Source: JBFHER01 sp041584055
GTDB taxonomy: Bacteria; Bacteroidota; Bacteroidia; Bacteroidales; UBA5342
Assembly: GCA_041584055.1 (NCBI GenBank)
Contig: JBFHER010000010.1
Coordinates: 1-31,868 of the forward strand
Reading direction: 5' to 3'
DNA: 31,868 nt
Both the position numbers and the translations under genes were made by a program. Shown here piece after piece: positions 7,609-15,291 of this stretch. Numbering within the stretch: the first letter of the stretch is position 1; each line of letters starts with the position of its first letter. Below the pieces are notes generated by a model. It had not been told where the DNA came from. It did not search any database and saw nothing but the letters and a program-made list of their open reading frames with translations.

Positions 7609-8163
7609 TTACTTTTTAGCAGATTTTCCCGCCTTACGACGCAGCTGCTCGCCCTGGAACTTAACACCCTTACCTTTATAAGGTTCTGGTTTTCTCATGG
7701 ATCTGATTTTGGCAGCTACCTGTCCTACGAGTTGCTTATCGCAACTTTCAAGTGTGATTAAAGGATTTTTATTCCTTTCACTAACAGTTGTAACTGAAAT
7801 CTCCTTTGGTAACTCCATGAAGATGTTGTGAGAAAAACCGAGAGACAATTCTAAAAGTTGTCCCTGATTAGATGCCCTGTATCCAACACCCACAATTTCT
7901 AAAACCAACTTGTAACCCAATCCTACTCCAATAACAACGTTATTGATTAAAGATCTGGATAAACCATGCATTGATTTATGCTCCTTTGAATCGGAAGGTC
8001 TTTCAACAGTAATTCTTCCATCTTCAATATTAACGGTCATATCTTTATGAATCTGCTGACTCATTTCTCCCTTGGGACCTTTTGCTGAAACAATATTATC
8101 TTCAGAAACAGCAACAGTAACCCCTGCCGGGATGTCAACTGGTAATTTTCCAATCCTTGACAT
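7609..8163 (-). CDS. rplF: 50S ribosomal protein L6
   Basis: L6 lies near the factor-binding site of the large subunit. The 184 residues form two repeated L6 domains; the start SRIGKLPVDIPAGVTV and the C-terminal KIRSMRKPEPYKGKGVKF block are diagnostic. The start is preceded by an unusually perfect Shine-Dalgarno, AAGGAGG, 7 bases upstream of the ATG. This stands out because almost no other gene in the cluster has one. Confidence 0.98.
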   Translation of the reverse strand: MSRIGKLPVDIPAGVTVAVSEDNIVSAKGPKGEMSQQIHKDMTVNIEDGRITVERPSDSKEHKSMHGLSRSLINNVVIGVGLGYKLVLEIVGVGYRASNQGQLLELSLGFSHNIFMELPKEISVTTVSERNKNPLITLESCDKQLVGQVAAKIRSMRKPEPYKGKGVKFQGEQLRRKAGKSAKK

Positions 8164-8170
8164 ACTAACT

Positions 8171-8177
8171 CCTCCTT
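8171..8177 (-). promoter_or_regulatory. Strong Shine-Dalgarno of rplF
   Basis: On the minus strand AAGGAGG lies 7 bases before the rplF ATG, inside the 17-base gap after rpsH. Most genes of the operon have only A/T-rich sequence in this position. Confidence 0.75.
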
Positions 8178-8180
8178 AGA

Positions 8181-8576
8181 TTAATAAATGTAACATAAAA
8201 TTTCCCCACCTACCTGCATCTCACGAGCCTCTTTGTCCGTAACGATACCTTTAGATGTAGAAAGAATCGCAATTCCCAAACCGTTTAATACACGAGGCAA
8301 TTCACGAAAACCTTTATACTGGCGCAAACCTGGTTTACTAATACGCGTTAATGATTTAATCGCGTTGACCTTTGTTTCCGCATTATACTTCAAGGCGATT
8401 TTAATCTTACCTTGCAAGCCGTCATCCACAAATTTATAGTTGAGGATGTAGCCTTTATCGAGCAGGATCTTTGTCATTTCTCTTTTAACATTAGAACCTG
8501 GAATCTCGACAACTTTGTTTTTTGCCATAATGGCATTCCTGATACGCGTCAGGTAATCTGCAATAGGATCTGTCAT
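8181..8576 (-). CDS. rpsH: 30S ribosomal protein S8
   Basis: S8 binds the central domain of 16S rRNA and is needed for platform assembly. The 131 residues start MTDPIADYLTRIRNAIMAKN and end with the C-terminal RNA-binding part GLGIAILSTSKGIVTDKEAR. In E. coli S8 is the repressor of the spc operon. Here an 86-base spacer with a hairpin (8598-8615) lies directly upstream. Confidence 0.98.
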   Translation of the reverse strand: MTDPIADYLTRIRNAIMAKNKVVEIPGSNVKREMTKILLDKGYILNYKFVDDGLQGKIKIALKYNAETKVNAIKSLTRISKPGLRQYKGFRELPRVLNGLGIAILSTSKGIVTDKEAREMQVGGEILCYIY

Positions 8577-8597
8577 AACTCCATTAAATTAAATTGA

Positions 8598-8615
8598 TCC
8601 CGATTTATATCGGGA
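8598..8615 (-). promoter_or_regulatory. Hairpin in the rpsN-rpsH spacer
   Basis: The perfect inverted repeat TCCCGAT / ATCGGGA has a 7-base-pair stem and a 4-base loop, lying between rpsN and rpsH. No T run follows it, so it does not look like a complete terminator. It may be a processing, stability or ribosomal-protein binding site; the function is inference. Confidence 0.45.
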
Positions 8616-8662
8616 CAATATTTAACTCAATACCAACTCTCGTCAATATCAAATAATTTTTT

Positions 8663-8932
8663 TTACCAACTCGCTTTTTTCACTCCAGGAATTAATCCTG
8701 CAGACGCCATTTCACGAAACTGAATCCTTGAAATTCCGAACTGTCTCATATAACCTTTTGGACGTCCGGTAAGTTTACAACGATTATGAAGACGCACAGG
8801 TGATGCATTTTTAGGAAGCTTTTGCAACCCTTCGTAATCACCGGCTTCTTTTAAAGCAGCACGTTTTGCAGCGTATTTTGCGACAAGCTTTGCACGTTTT
8901 ACTTCCCGTGCTTTCATTGATTCTTTAGCCAT
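8663..8932 (-). CDS. rpsN: 30S ribosomal protein S14, zinc-free type
   Basis: S14 is part of the head of the small subunit. The 89-residue length and the single Cys in NRCKLTGRPKGYMRQFGISR (50-69) mark the long form without the CxxC zinc pair. The basic N-terminal helix (MKAREVKRAKLVAKYAAKRA) and the end GLIPGVKKASW are typical. It is 11 bases after rplE, and the unusually long 86-base spacer follows it. Confidence 0.98.
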   Translation of the reverse strand: MAKESMKAREVKRAKLVAKYAAKRAALKEAGDYEGLQKLPKNASPVRLHNRCKLTGRPKGYMRQFGISRIQFREMASAGLIPGVKKASW

Positions 8933-8943
8933 AAATACCTGTA

Positions 8944-9492
8944 TTATTTCTTTTTAAATGGTAATCCAAACTCTTTCAAGAGTGCATACCCTTCTTCATC
9001 CGTTTTTGCGGAGGTCACAAAGGTAATATTCATTCCCAAAATCTTGCTAATGCTATCGATATTTATTTCAGGGAAGATAATTTGCTCTTGAATACCCAAT
9101 GTATAGTTTCCTTTACCATCGAGTTTATTTCCGATTCCTTTGAAGTCGCGAATACGAGGCAATGCAACGCGGATCAGTCGCTCTAAAAACTCATACATTT
9201 TATCTTTCCGAAGCGTAACACGCACACCGATAGGCATTTTCTTACGCAACTTAAAGTTAGAAATATCCTTTGTTGATAGAGTCGCAACGGCACGTTGACC
9301 AGTAATATTTGAAATCTCGTTGATGGCCACATCCAGCAGTTTTCTATCTGCGATGGCATCACCCAGACCTACATTTATTACGATTTTTTCAAGCTTTGGA
9401 ACCTGCATTACTGTTTTGTAAGCAAATTCTTTTTGTAATGCAGGAACGATACGTTCTGCATACTCATTTTTCAATGTTGCAACGATAGCCAT
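8944..9492 (-). CDS. rplE: 50S ribosomal protein L5
   Basis: L5 binds 5S rRNA and contacts P-site tRNA and S13 across the subunit interface. The 182 residues include MQVPKLEKIVINVGLGDAIA (29-48), KLRKKMPIGVRVTLRKDKMY and the C-terminal LGMNITFVTSAKTDEEGYAL. Its ATG shares one base with the rplX stop (TAATG), so the two are probably translationally coupled. Confidence 0.98.
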   Translation of the reverse strand: MAIVATLKNEYAERIVPALQKEFAYKTVMQVPKLEKIVINVGLGDAIADRKLLDVAINEISNITGQRAVATLSTKDISNFKLRKKMPIGVRVTLRKDKMYEFLERLIRVALPRIRDFKGIGNKLDGKGNYTLGIQEQIIFPEINIDSISKILGMNITFVTSAKTDEEGYALLKEFGLPFKKK

Positions 9493-9815
9493 TATTTAAT
9501 TTCCTCCCCAGATTTTTTTGAATAACGAACCAATTTGCCGGCAGCGTTTAATTTACGTCCAACTCTGGTAGGTTTGTTTGAAGAAGGATCTACAACATTC
9601 AGATTTGAAATATGTATTGGGGCCTCTTTTTTCACAATACCACCCTGCGGATTCTCCGCGTTTGGTTTTGTGTGCTTAGACACCATATTAACACCTTCAA
9701 CAATGGCACGTTCTTTACTTACGAGCACCTCAAGAACCCTACCGGTTTTGCCTTTCGACACACCAGCGTTTACATAAACGGTATCGCCTTTCTTGATATG
9801 TAACTTCTTAGACAT
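9492..9815 (-). CDS. rplX: 50S ribosomal protein L24
   Basis: L24 starts large-subunit assembly by binding the 5' end of 23S rRNA. The 107 residues hold the KOW motif region IKKGDTVYVNAGVSKGKTGR (8-27) and the EGVNMVSKHTKPNAENPQGG block (38-57). It overlaps rplE by one base. The purine-rich GGGGAGGAA at its 3' end codes for its last residues and could also serve as a ribosome site for rplE. Confidence 0.98.
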   Translation of the reverse strand: MSKKLHIKKGDTVYVNAGVSKGKTGRVLEVLVSKERAIVEGVNMVSKHTKPNAENPQGGIVKKEAPIHISNLNVVDPSSNKPTRVGRKLNAAGKLVRYSKKSGEEIK

Positions 9816-9832
9816 TGTCTTTTTTTTTAATA

Positions 9833-10198
9833 TTATAACACCTCAGGTGCCAGAGAAACAATTTTCATGTTTTTCGCACGAACCTCTCTGGCAACGGGGC
9901 CAAAAATACGACTACCCCTTAATTCACCAGCTGTATTTAAAAGGACACATGCATTGTCGTCGAAACGAATGTAAGATCCATCCGCACGGCGAACCTCTTT
10001 TTTTGTTCTAACGATAATTGCTTTACTAACTGTTCCCTTTTTCATTTCGCTTGATGGGATCGCGCTTTTTACAGTAACCACGATAACATCGCCCAGTGAA
10101 GCGTAACGTTTCCCGGTACCTCCCAGCACCCGGATGCACAATACTTCTCTGGCACCACTGTTATCAGCTACATTAAGTCTACTTTCTTGTTGTATCAT
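9833..10198 (-). CDS. rplN: 50S ribosomal protein L14
   Basis: L14 lies at the subunit interface and takes part in bridge B8. The 121 residues are the normal length; MIQQESRLNVADNSGAREVL at the start and FGPVAREVRAKNMKIVSLAP at the end are close to invariant in bacteria. It follows rpsQ by 2 bases. Confidence 0.98.
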   Translation of the reverse strand: MIQQESRLNVADNSGAREVLCIRVLGGTGKRYASLGDVIVVTVKSAIPSSEMKKGTVSKAIIVRTKKEVRRADGSYIRFDDNACVLLNTAGELRGSRIFGPVAREVRAKNMKIVSLAPEVL

Positions 10199-10200
10199 GA

Positions 10201-10464
10201 TTACTTAGCTCTTTCAATGATTTCAACTAATCTCCAATTCTTTGTTTTGCTTAACGGACGAGTTTCCATGATACGCACGGTATCACCAATGCCCCCGTTA
10301 TTCTCTGCGTCATGCGCGTGGAACTTTCTGGTTTTGTTTACAAACTTACCGTAGATGGGGTGTTTTTCTTTCCACTTAACGGCCACAACAATGGTTTTAT
10401 CCATTTTATTGCTGGTAACCACACCAATGCGCTCCTTGCGCATATTTCTTTTTACTTCTTCCAT
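10201..10464 (-). CDS. rpsQ: 30S ribosomal protein S17
   Basis: S17 is a primary 16S rRNA binder with an OB fold. The 87 residues include GVVTSNKMDKTIVVAVKWKE (14-33), HPIYGKFV and the C-terminal TRPLSKTKNWRLVEIIERAK. A second ATG at codon 8 could also serve as the start, but the first Met gives the length common in Bacteroidota and sits 7 bases after rpmC. Confidence 0.97.
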   Translation of the reverse strand: MEEVKRNMRKERIGVVTSNKMDKTIVVAVKWKEKHPIYGKFVNKTRKFHAHDAENNGGIGDTVRIMETRPLSKTKNWRLVEIIERAK

Positions 10465-10471
10465 CAGTCAA

Positions 10472-10672
10472 TTATTTTACTTCGTTAAGTTCACGTTGAC
10501 GCAGCTCAGTTTGCAAGCGTGCAACAATCTTGCGTGCATTTGTAATGGTTGATGGATTATCCAAAGGAGAAATACTATGGTTCATTTTAAGACGTGAGAG
10601 CTGCTCTTTCTCAGCATCAAGTCTTTCCTGAATCTCCTTCGTGGTCAATTCTCTAATTTCCCGAGCTTTCAT
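10472..10672 (-). CDS. rpmC: 50S ribosomal protein L29
   Basis: L29 lies at the exit tunnel and helps form the docking site for signal recognition particle and trigger factor. The 66 residues are two helices with the family pattern MKAREIRELTTKEIQERL and NARKIVARLQTELRQREL. It lies between rplP (20 bases) and rpsQ (7 bases). Confidence 0.97.
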   Translation of the reverse strand: MKAREIRELTTKEIQERLDAEKEQLSRLKMNHSISPLDNPSTITNARKIVARLQTELRQRELNEVK

Positions 10673-10692
10673 CTTTTATTCACTGTTTTATT

Positions 10693-11109
10693 TTAAACAT
10701 AGTCGCGGCGAACCACAAACTTGGTAATAACAGGTAGCTTTTGAGCTGCAAGACGCAAGGCCTCTTTGGCAATTTCAAAAGAAACACCTTCCACTTCAAT
10801 TATGATTCTACCTGGCGTGATTGGTGCCACAAAACCTTCCGGTGCACCTTTACCTTTACCCATCCTAACTTCTGCAGGCTTTTTGGTAATTGGTTTATCC
10901 GGAAAGATTCTTATCCAGATTTGCCCCTGACGTTGCATGTAACGTGTCACGGCAACCCTTGCTGCTTCAATTTGACGTCCTGTTATCCAACTTGACTCTA
11001 GTGATTTGATCCCAAATGAGCCAAAAGCCAGTTGATTACCGCGTTGAGCGTTTCCTTTCATGCGGCCTTTTTGCTGCCTTCTGAATTTGGTCTTTTTTGG
11101 TTGTAACAT
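10693..11109 (-). CDS. rplP: 50S ribosomal protein L16
   Basis: L16 contacts A-site tRNA near the peptidyl transferase centre. The 138 residues start MLQPKKTKFRRQQKGRMKGN and contain the two family signatures: WITGRQIEAARVAVTRYMQR (41-60) and the RMGKGKGAPEGFVAPITPGR loop (82-101) reaching the tRNA. It lies between rpsC and rpmC in the standard S10 order. Confidence 0.98.
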   Translation of the reverse strand: MLQPKKTKFRRQQKGRMKGNAQRGNQLAFGSFGIKSLESSWITGRQIEAARVAVTRYMQRQGQIWIRIFPDKPITKKPAEVRMGKGKGAPEGFVAPITPGRIIIEVEGVSFEIAKEALRLAAQKLPVITKFVVRRDYV

Positions 11110-11138
11110 CGTTTGTCGATTTCAAATAAGTTAAACGA

Positions 11139-11837
11139 TTACTTTCTTCTCTTTTTATGGAATTTGCGTCCTGTATCTTTGCTTGCAGCAAAATCAGGGG
11201 CTAAGTCACGTTTACCGTAAACTTCGCCTTTACATATCCACACTTTAATACCGGTTAATCCGGTCTTCGTCAGCGCCTCAACAGCAGCATAGTCAATGTC
11301 TGCTCTGAAAGTATGCAAAGGAATTCTACCTTCCTTATAATTTTCAGAACGCGCCATTTCAGCTCCATTCAAACGTCCTGAGATCTGAATTTTTATTCCT
11401 TCAGCTCCCATTCTCATTGCTGAGGCAATGGCCATTTTAATAGCACGACGATAAGCAACCCTTCCTTCAAGCTGGCGAGCAATGTTGTTTCCAACGATTA
11501 TAGCGTCGGTTTCAGGTCGTTTAACTTCGAAAATATTAATTTGGACTTCCTTGTCGGTAATCTTTTTAAGCTCTTCTTTCAGCTTATCTACTTCCTGTCC
11601 GCCTTTTCCGATAATGATCCCCGGACGGGCAGTACAAACCGTAATTGTGATAAGCTTTAACGTACGTTCAATCACGATACGCGAAAGACTCGCTTTAGCC
11701 AAACGAGCGTTGAGATACTTTCTGATTTTAGTATCTTCAACCAGCTTGTCTCCGTAGTTATTACCACCGAACCAGTTTGAATCCCAGCCCCGGATAATAC
11801 CTAATCTGTTACTAATTGGATTTACTTTTTGTCCCAT
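11139..11837 (-). CDS. rpsC: 30S ribosomal protein S3
   Basis: S3 forms part of the mRNA entry tunnel and the ribosomal helicase with S4 and S5. It has 232 residues. The start MGQKVNPISNRLGIIRGWDS is diagnostic, the KH domain carries ARPGIIIGKGGQEVDKLKEE (70-89), and the C-terminal domain has GIKIQISGRLNGAEMARSEN. It ends in a basic tail (FHKKRRK). It follows rplV by 5 bases. Confidence 0.98.
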   Translation of the reverse strand: MGQKVNPISNRLGIIRGWDSNWFGGNNYGDKLVEDTKIRKYLNARLAKASLSRIVIERTLKLITITVCTARPGIIIGKGGQEVDKLKEELKKITDKEVQINIFEVKRPETDAIIVGNNIARQLEGRVAYRRAIKMAIASAMRMGAEGIKIQISGRLNGAEMARSENYKEGRIPLHTFRADIDYAAVEALTKTGLTGIKVWICKGEVYGKRDLAPDFAASKDTGRKFHKKRRK

Positions 11838-11842
11838 CTGGC

Positions 11843-12247
11843 TTAATTTTTATTTTCTTGACTATCAACAATAAGTGTAACGTGATTTGAACGCTTGCGA
11901 ATTCTGTATCCACGACCCTGTGGTGCAGGGCGTAAACGTTTCAGCATACGTGCAGAATCAACATATACTTCTTTTACATACAAATTGCTTTCCTCGAGAC
12001 GTTTGCCTTCATTTTTCTGCACCCAGTTAGCGATGGCAGAACGCAGCAGCTTTTCCATTCTGAGAGAAGCCTCTTTTGAGGAGAAGCGGAGCAAGTCCAA
12101 TGCTTTGTTCACTTCCATACCTCTGATCATGTCGGCCACCAGCCTCATTTTACGAGGGGAAGTTGGCACGTTGTTCAGCTTCGCAAAGCTAACCAGCTTT
12201 TTGGCCTCCTTTATTTTTTCGGCTCTTATTCTTTTTCTAGCACCCAT
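11843..12247 (-). CDS. rplV: 50S ribosomal protein L22 with N-terminal extension
   Basis: L22 lines the exit tunnel with its long beta hairpin. It has 134 residues, about 20 more than E. coli L22, because of the basic N-terminal lead MGARKRIRAEKIKEAKKLV. The core has NNVPTSPRKMRLVADMIRG, and the hairpin ends MLKRLRPAPQGRGYRIRKRS (97-116), the region touched by macrolides. It starts 33 bases after rpsS. Confidence 0.98.
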   Translation of the reverse strand: MGARKRIRAEKIKEAKKLVSFAKLNNVPTSPRKMRLVADMIRGMEVNKALDLLRFSSKEASLRMEKLLRSAIANWVQKNEGKRLEESNLYVKEVYVDSARMLKRLRPAPQGRGYRIRKRSNHVTLIVDSQENKN

Positions 12248-12280
12248 GTTTTCGATTTTTACTAATTAACGCTGTGCTGA

Positions 12281-12556
12281 TTAGCGTTTTTTCTTCTTAT
12301 CAGCACCGTGACCTCTATATGTACGGGTTGGAGCGAACTCACCGAGTTTATGTCCTACCATGTTCTCAGTTACATACACTGGAATGAACTTGTTTCCATT
12401 ATGAACGGCGATGGTGTGACCCACAAAATCAGGGGAGATCATGCAAGGGCGAGCCCATGTTTTGATCACTGATTTTTTACCGCCCACATTCATGGCAAGT
12501 ACTTTCTTCTCCAGATTGATGTCTATATAAGGTCCTTTCTTTAATGAACGACTCAT
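12281..12556 (-). CDS. rpsS: 30S ribosomal protein S19
   Basis: S19 forms a complex with S13 in the head of the small subunit. The 91 residues begin MSRSLKKGPYIDINLEKKVL, contain IKTWARPCMISPDFVGHTIA (36-55) and the HNGNKFIPVYVTENMVGHKL block, and end with the EFAPTRTYRGHGADKKKKR tail. It is 19 bases after rplB. Confidence 0.98.
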   Translation of the reverse strand: MSRSLKKGPYIDINLEKKVLAMNVGGKKSVIKTWARPCMISPDFVGHTIAVHNGNKFIPVYVTENMVGHKLGEFAPTRTYRGHGADKKKKR

Positions 12557-12575
12557 AACTTCCTAATTATTCAAG

Positions 12576-13400
12576 TTATTTTTTCCTTCTTTCTACAATA
12601 TACTTATTTGAAGCCTTCTTCTTATCGCGGGTTTTAAACCCTTTTGCAAGAACGCCTGTGCGTGAACGTGGATGGCCTCCAGAGGCTCTACCTTCACCAC
12701 CACCCATTGGGTGATCTACTGGGTTCATAACAACACCACGTACACGTGGACGACGTCCTTTCCAACGGCTTCTTCCGGCTTTACCAGAACGTTCCAGAGC
12801 ATGATCGCTGTTCCCAACGCTTCCGATGGTCGCTTTACATGTAATCTGAACCATTCTTGATTCTCCCGAAGGTAACTTTAAGATAGCATACGCACCATCT
12901 CTAGAAGTCAGCTGAGCAAATGTACCAGCAGAACGAACCATTGCGGCTCCCTGACCAGGACTCAACTCAACATTGTGAACAATCGTTCCTAAAGGAATAT
13001 TAGCAAGGGGAAGTGCATTTCCAACTTCAGGGGCTGCATCAGCGCCTGAGCTTATCACTTGTCCTACTTCGAGACCATTAGGTGCAACAATATACCTTTT
13101 TTCTCCATCAGCATAGTAAAGCAATGCAATCCTTGCCGAACGGTTTGGATCGTATTCAACTGCTTTTACTGTTGCTGGCACACCGTCTTTATCGCGTTTA
13201 AAGTCGATTACTCGATACTTTCTCTTGTGTCCTCCACCGATGTAACGCATGGTCATTTTTCCATCACCATTACGTCCGCCGCTTTTAGACTTACCTTTTA
13301 CAAGAGACTTTTCTGGGGTACTTGATGTAATCGAATCAAATGCTCCAATAATTTTGTGTCTCTGCCCCGGTGTCATGGGCTTTAATTTACGTACAGCCAT
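12576..13400 (-). CDS. rplB: 50S ribosomal protein L2
   Basis: L2 is one of the largest and most conserved 23S rRNA binders and is needed for subunit joining and peptidyl transfer. The 274 residues include the KSGGRNGDGKMTMRYIGGGH region (39-58) and the C-terminal VVMNPVDHPMGGGEGRASGG (223-242). The latter holds the conserved His that lies close to the peptidyl transferase centre. It follows rplW by 6 bases. Confidence 0.99.
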   Translation of the reverse strand: MAVRKLKPMTPGQRHKIIGAFDSITSSTPEKSLVKGKSKSGGRNGDGKMTMRYIGGGHKRKYRVIDFKRDKDGVPATVKAVEYDPNRSARIALLYYADGEKRYIVAPNGLEVGQVISSGADAAPEVGNALPLANIPLGTIVHNVELSPGQGAAMVRSAGTFAQLTSRDGAYAILKLPSGESRMVQITCKATIGSVGNSDHALERSGKAGRSRWKGRRPRVRGVVMNPVDHPMGGGEGRASGGHPRSRTGVLAKGFKTRDKKKASNKYIVERRKK

Positions 13401-13406
13401 TTTCTT

Positions 13407-13697
13407 TTAAATATTGCTATAAAAATCTATGGTATCTCCTTCTTTCAAAGTCACAACTGCTTTTTTGAATGAAGGAGCTTTCCCTGTTTGAACGCCTGAT
13501 TTTGTATACCTGGTTTTTACCTTACCGGCATAAACCATTGTATTCACAGACGTTACTGTTACATCATATAATTCCTCAACCGCTGATTTGATCTGAATTT
13601 TATTAGCATTCTTATCAACAACAAAAGCGAATCGGTTAAGCTTTTCAGCTAAATCGGTCATCTTTTCTGTAACGATAGGTTTTACAATAATTCCCAT
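13407..13697 (-). CDS. rplW: 50S ribosomal protein L23
   Basis: L23 lies at the tunnel exit and is the main docking point for trigger factor and SRP. The 96 residues show IIVKPIVTEKMTDLAEKLN at the start and the FVVDKNANKIQIKSAVEELY segment. Its start has a canonical AGGAGG Shine-Dalgarno 7 bases upstream that overlaps the rplD stop codon. This is the second strong one in the cluster besides rplF. Confidence 0.97.
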   Translation of the reverse strand: MGIIVKPIVTEKMTDLAEKLNRFAFVVDKNANKIQIKSAVEELYDVTVTSVNTMVYAGKVKTRYTKSGVQTGKAPSFKKAVVTLKEGDTIDFYSNI

Positions 13698-13704
13698 TTC
13701 TTTT

Positions 13705-13710
13705 CCTCCT
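13705..13710 (-). promoter_or_regulatory. Strong Shine-Dalgarno of rplW
   Basis: AGGAGG on the minus strand lies 7 bases before the rplW ATG. Its first bases are part of the rplD TAG stop, so rplD termination and rplW initiation are physically joined. Confidence 0.75.
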
Positions 13711-14338
13711 ATGCGCTTAATGTTTTGCTAATATTCTCTATCGATCCCTCAGTCAGCAACAGACATTTGTTGTTCAATATATCATAAGTGCTTAATTCCG
13801 AAGCAGTTACAACAGTAGAGTTCTGAATATTACGAGCCGACAAATATACATTTTTATTTGCTTCTCCCAAAACCAGAAGTGACTTTTTATCAGCGACTTT
13901 CAGGCTTTCATTGAATGCAATAAATGATTTTGTTTTTGGGGCTTCGAACTCCATATTTTCAACAACAATGATTTCATTGTTTTTTAACTTGTATGCCAGT
14001 GCTGATTTACGTGCCAATTGTTTCAACTTTTTATTCAGTTTGAAACCATAGTTTCTTGGTTTTGGACCAAAAACACGGCCTCCACCTCTAAAAATTGGCG
14101 ACTTAATGCTACCTGCACGGGCAGTACCTGTTCCTTTTTGGCGTTTGAGCTTGCGTGTACTTCCACTTATCTCTGCACGTTCTTTGGATTTGTGAGTACC
14201 CTGACGCTGATTTGCTAAATACTGTTTTACATCCAGATAGATAGCGTGATCATTCGGCTCAACACCAAAGACAGACGCGTCCAGTTTTACTTTCCTGCCG
14301 GTCTCTTCTCCTTTGATATTATATACTGTCAGTTCCAT
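13709..14338 (-). CDS. rplD: 50S ribosomal protein L4
   Basis: L4 reaches the exit tunnel with a long basic loop; in E. coli it also represses the S10 operon. It has 209 residues. The loop is visible as STRKLKRQKGTGTARAGSIK (60-79) then SPIFRGGGRVFGPKPRNYGF. The C-terminal globular domain is less conserved. It shares one base with the rplC stop (TAATG). No S10-type leader hairpin was identified, as rpsJ follows fusA by only 12 bases. Confidence 0.98.
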   Translation of the reverse strand: MELTVYNIKGEETGRKVKLDASVFGVEPNDHAIYLDVKQYLANQRQGTHKSKERAEISGSTRKLKRQKGTGTARAGSIKSPIFRGGGRVFGPKPRNYGFKLNKKLKQLARKSALAYKLKNNEIIVVENMEFEAPKTKSFIAFNESLKVADKKSLLVLGEANKNVYLSARNIQNSTVVTASELSTYDILNNKCLLLTEGSIENISKTLSA

Positions 14339-14952
14339 TATTGCTCAATTGTTACAAATGAACCTTTTGCCCCGGGCATTGAACCTTTCACTAAAAGAAG
14401 GTTCTCTTCCGGGATCACTTTTAACACTTTAAGGTTTTGGATTGTCACACGGTCGTTACCTGTTTGACCGGCCATTCTCATCCCCTTAAATACTCTAGAA
14501 GGGTACGAAGAAGCACCAACAGAACCTGGCGCACGTAAACGGTTGTGCTGACCATGTGTTGCTTGTCCTACACCGCCAAATCCATGACGTTTTACGACAC
14601 CCTGAAATCCTTTACCTTTTGATTGTCCGGTGACATCCACCCAACCATCTTCACTGATTACCTCAACAGTAATAACATCTCCTGGTTTGTATTCAGCCTC
14701 ATTGCTAAATTCCACATACCTTTTCTTTGGAGTTGTTCCGGCTTTTTTAACGTGCCCTACTTCAGGTTTTGTTGCACTCTTCTCTTTCTTGTCAACAAAT
14801 CCTAACTGCACAGCGCTATAGCCGTCTTTTTCAACTGTTTTAACTTGTGTAACCACACAAGGGCCAGCCTCGATAACAGTGCATGGAATATTTACCCCAT
14901 CGGCACTGAAAACGGAAGTCATTCCGATTTTTTTTCCAATTAATCCTGGCAT
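14338..14952 (-). CDS. rplC: 50S ribosomal protein L3
   Basis: L3 nucleates large-subunit assembly and reaches the peptidyl transferase centre. The 204 residues begin MPGLIGKKIGMTSVFSADGV and contain the family signature QSKGKGFQGVVKRHGFGGVG (108-127). The next block, HGQHNRLRAPGSVGASSYPS, includes the Gln that is methylated in E. coli. It lies 21 bases after rpsJ. Confidence 0.98.
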   Translation of the reverse strand: MPGLIGKKIGMTSVFSADGVNIPCTVIEAGPCVVTQVKTVEKDGYSAVQLGFVDKKEKSATKPEVGHVKKAGTTPKKRYVEFSNEAEYKPGDVITVEVISEDGWVDVTGQSKGKGFQGVVKRHGFGGVGQATHGQHNRLRAPGSVGASSYPSRVFKGMRMAGQTGNDRVTIQNLKVLKVIPEENLLLVKGSMPGAKGSFVTIEQ

Positions 14953-14973
14953 TGTTAAAACTTTTTTAATTTA

Positions 14974-15279
14974 TCACACTTTAATTTCTACTTCTACACC
15001 ACTTGGCAACTCTAATTTCATCAGAGCGTCAATCGTTTTTGCTGTTGAGCTGTAAATGTCAATCAGACGTTTGTATGAGCTTAATTGAAACTGCTCACGT
15101 GACTTCTTATTCACAAATGTTGCTCTCAAAACAGTAAACACCTTTTTGTTTGTTGGAAGGGGAATAGGACCGCTCACAACTGCACCAGTGGTCTTTACAG
15201 TCTTTACGATCTTCTCAGCTGATTTATCAACCAGGTTGTGATCGTATGACTTAAGTTTGATTCTAATTTTTTGACTCAT
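14974..15279 (-). CDS. rpsJ: 30S ribosomal protein S10
   Basis: S10 is a head protein and also the NusE antitermination factor. The 101 residues start MSQKIRIKLKSYDHNLVDKS, have GPIPLPTNKKVFTVLRATFV (38-57) and end with LPSGVEVEIKV. It follows fusA directly, with no tuf between them, as is usual in Bacteroidota. Confidence 0.98.
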   Translation of the reverse strand: MSQKIRIKLKSYDHNLVDKSAEKIVKTVKTTGAVVSGPIPLPTNKKVFTVLRATFVNKKSREQFQLSSYKRLIDIYSSTAKTIDALMKLELPSGVEVEIKV

Positions 15280-15291
15280 TGTTATATTGGA

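Noticed and set aside
15280..15291. A missing tuf gene between fusA and rpsJ as a deletion
   Set aside because: Absence of tuf at this place is normal in Bacteroidota, where it lies elsewhere.
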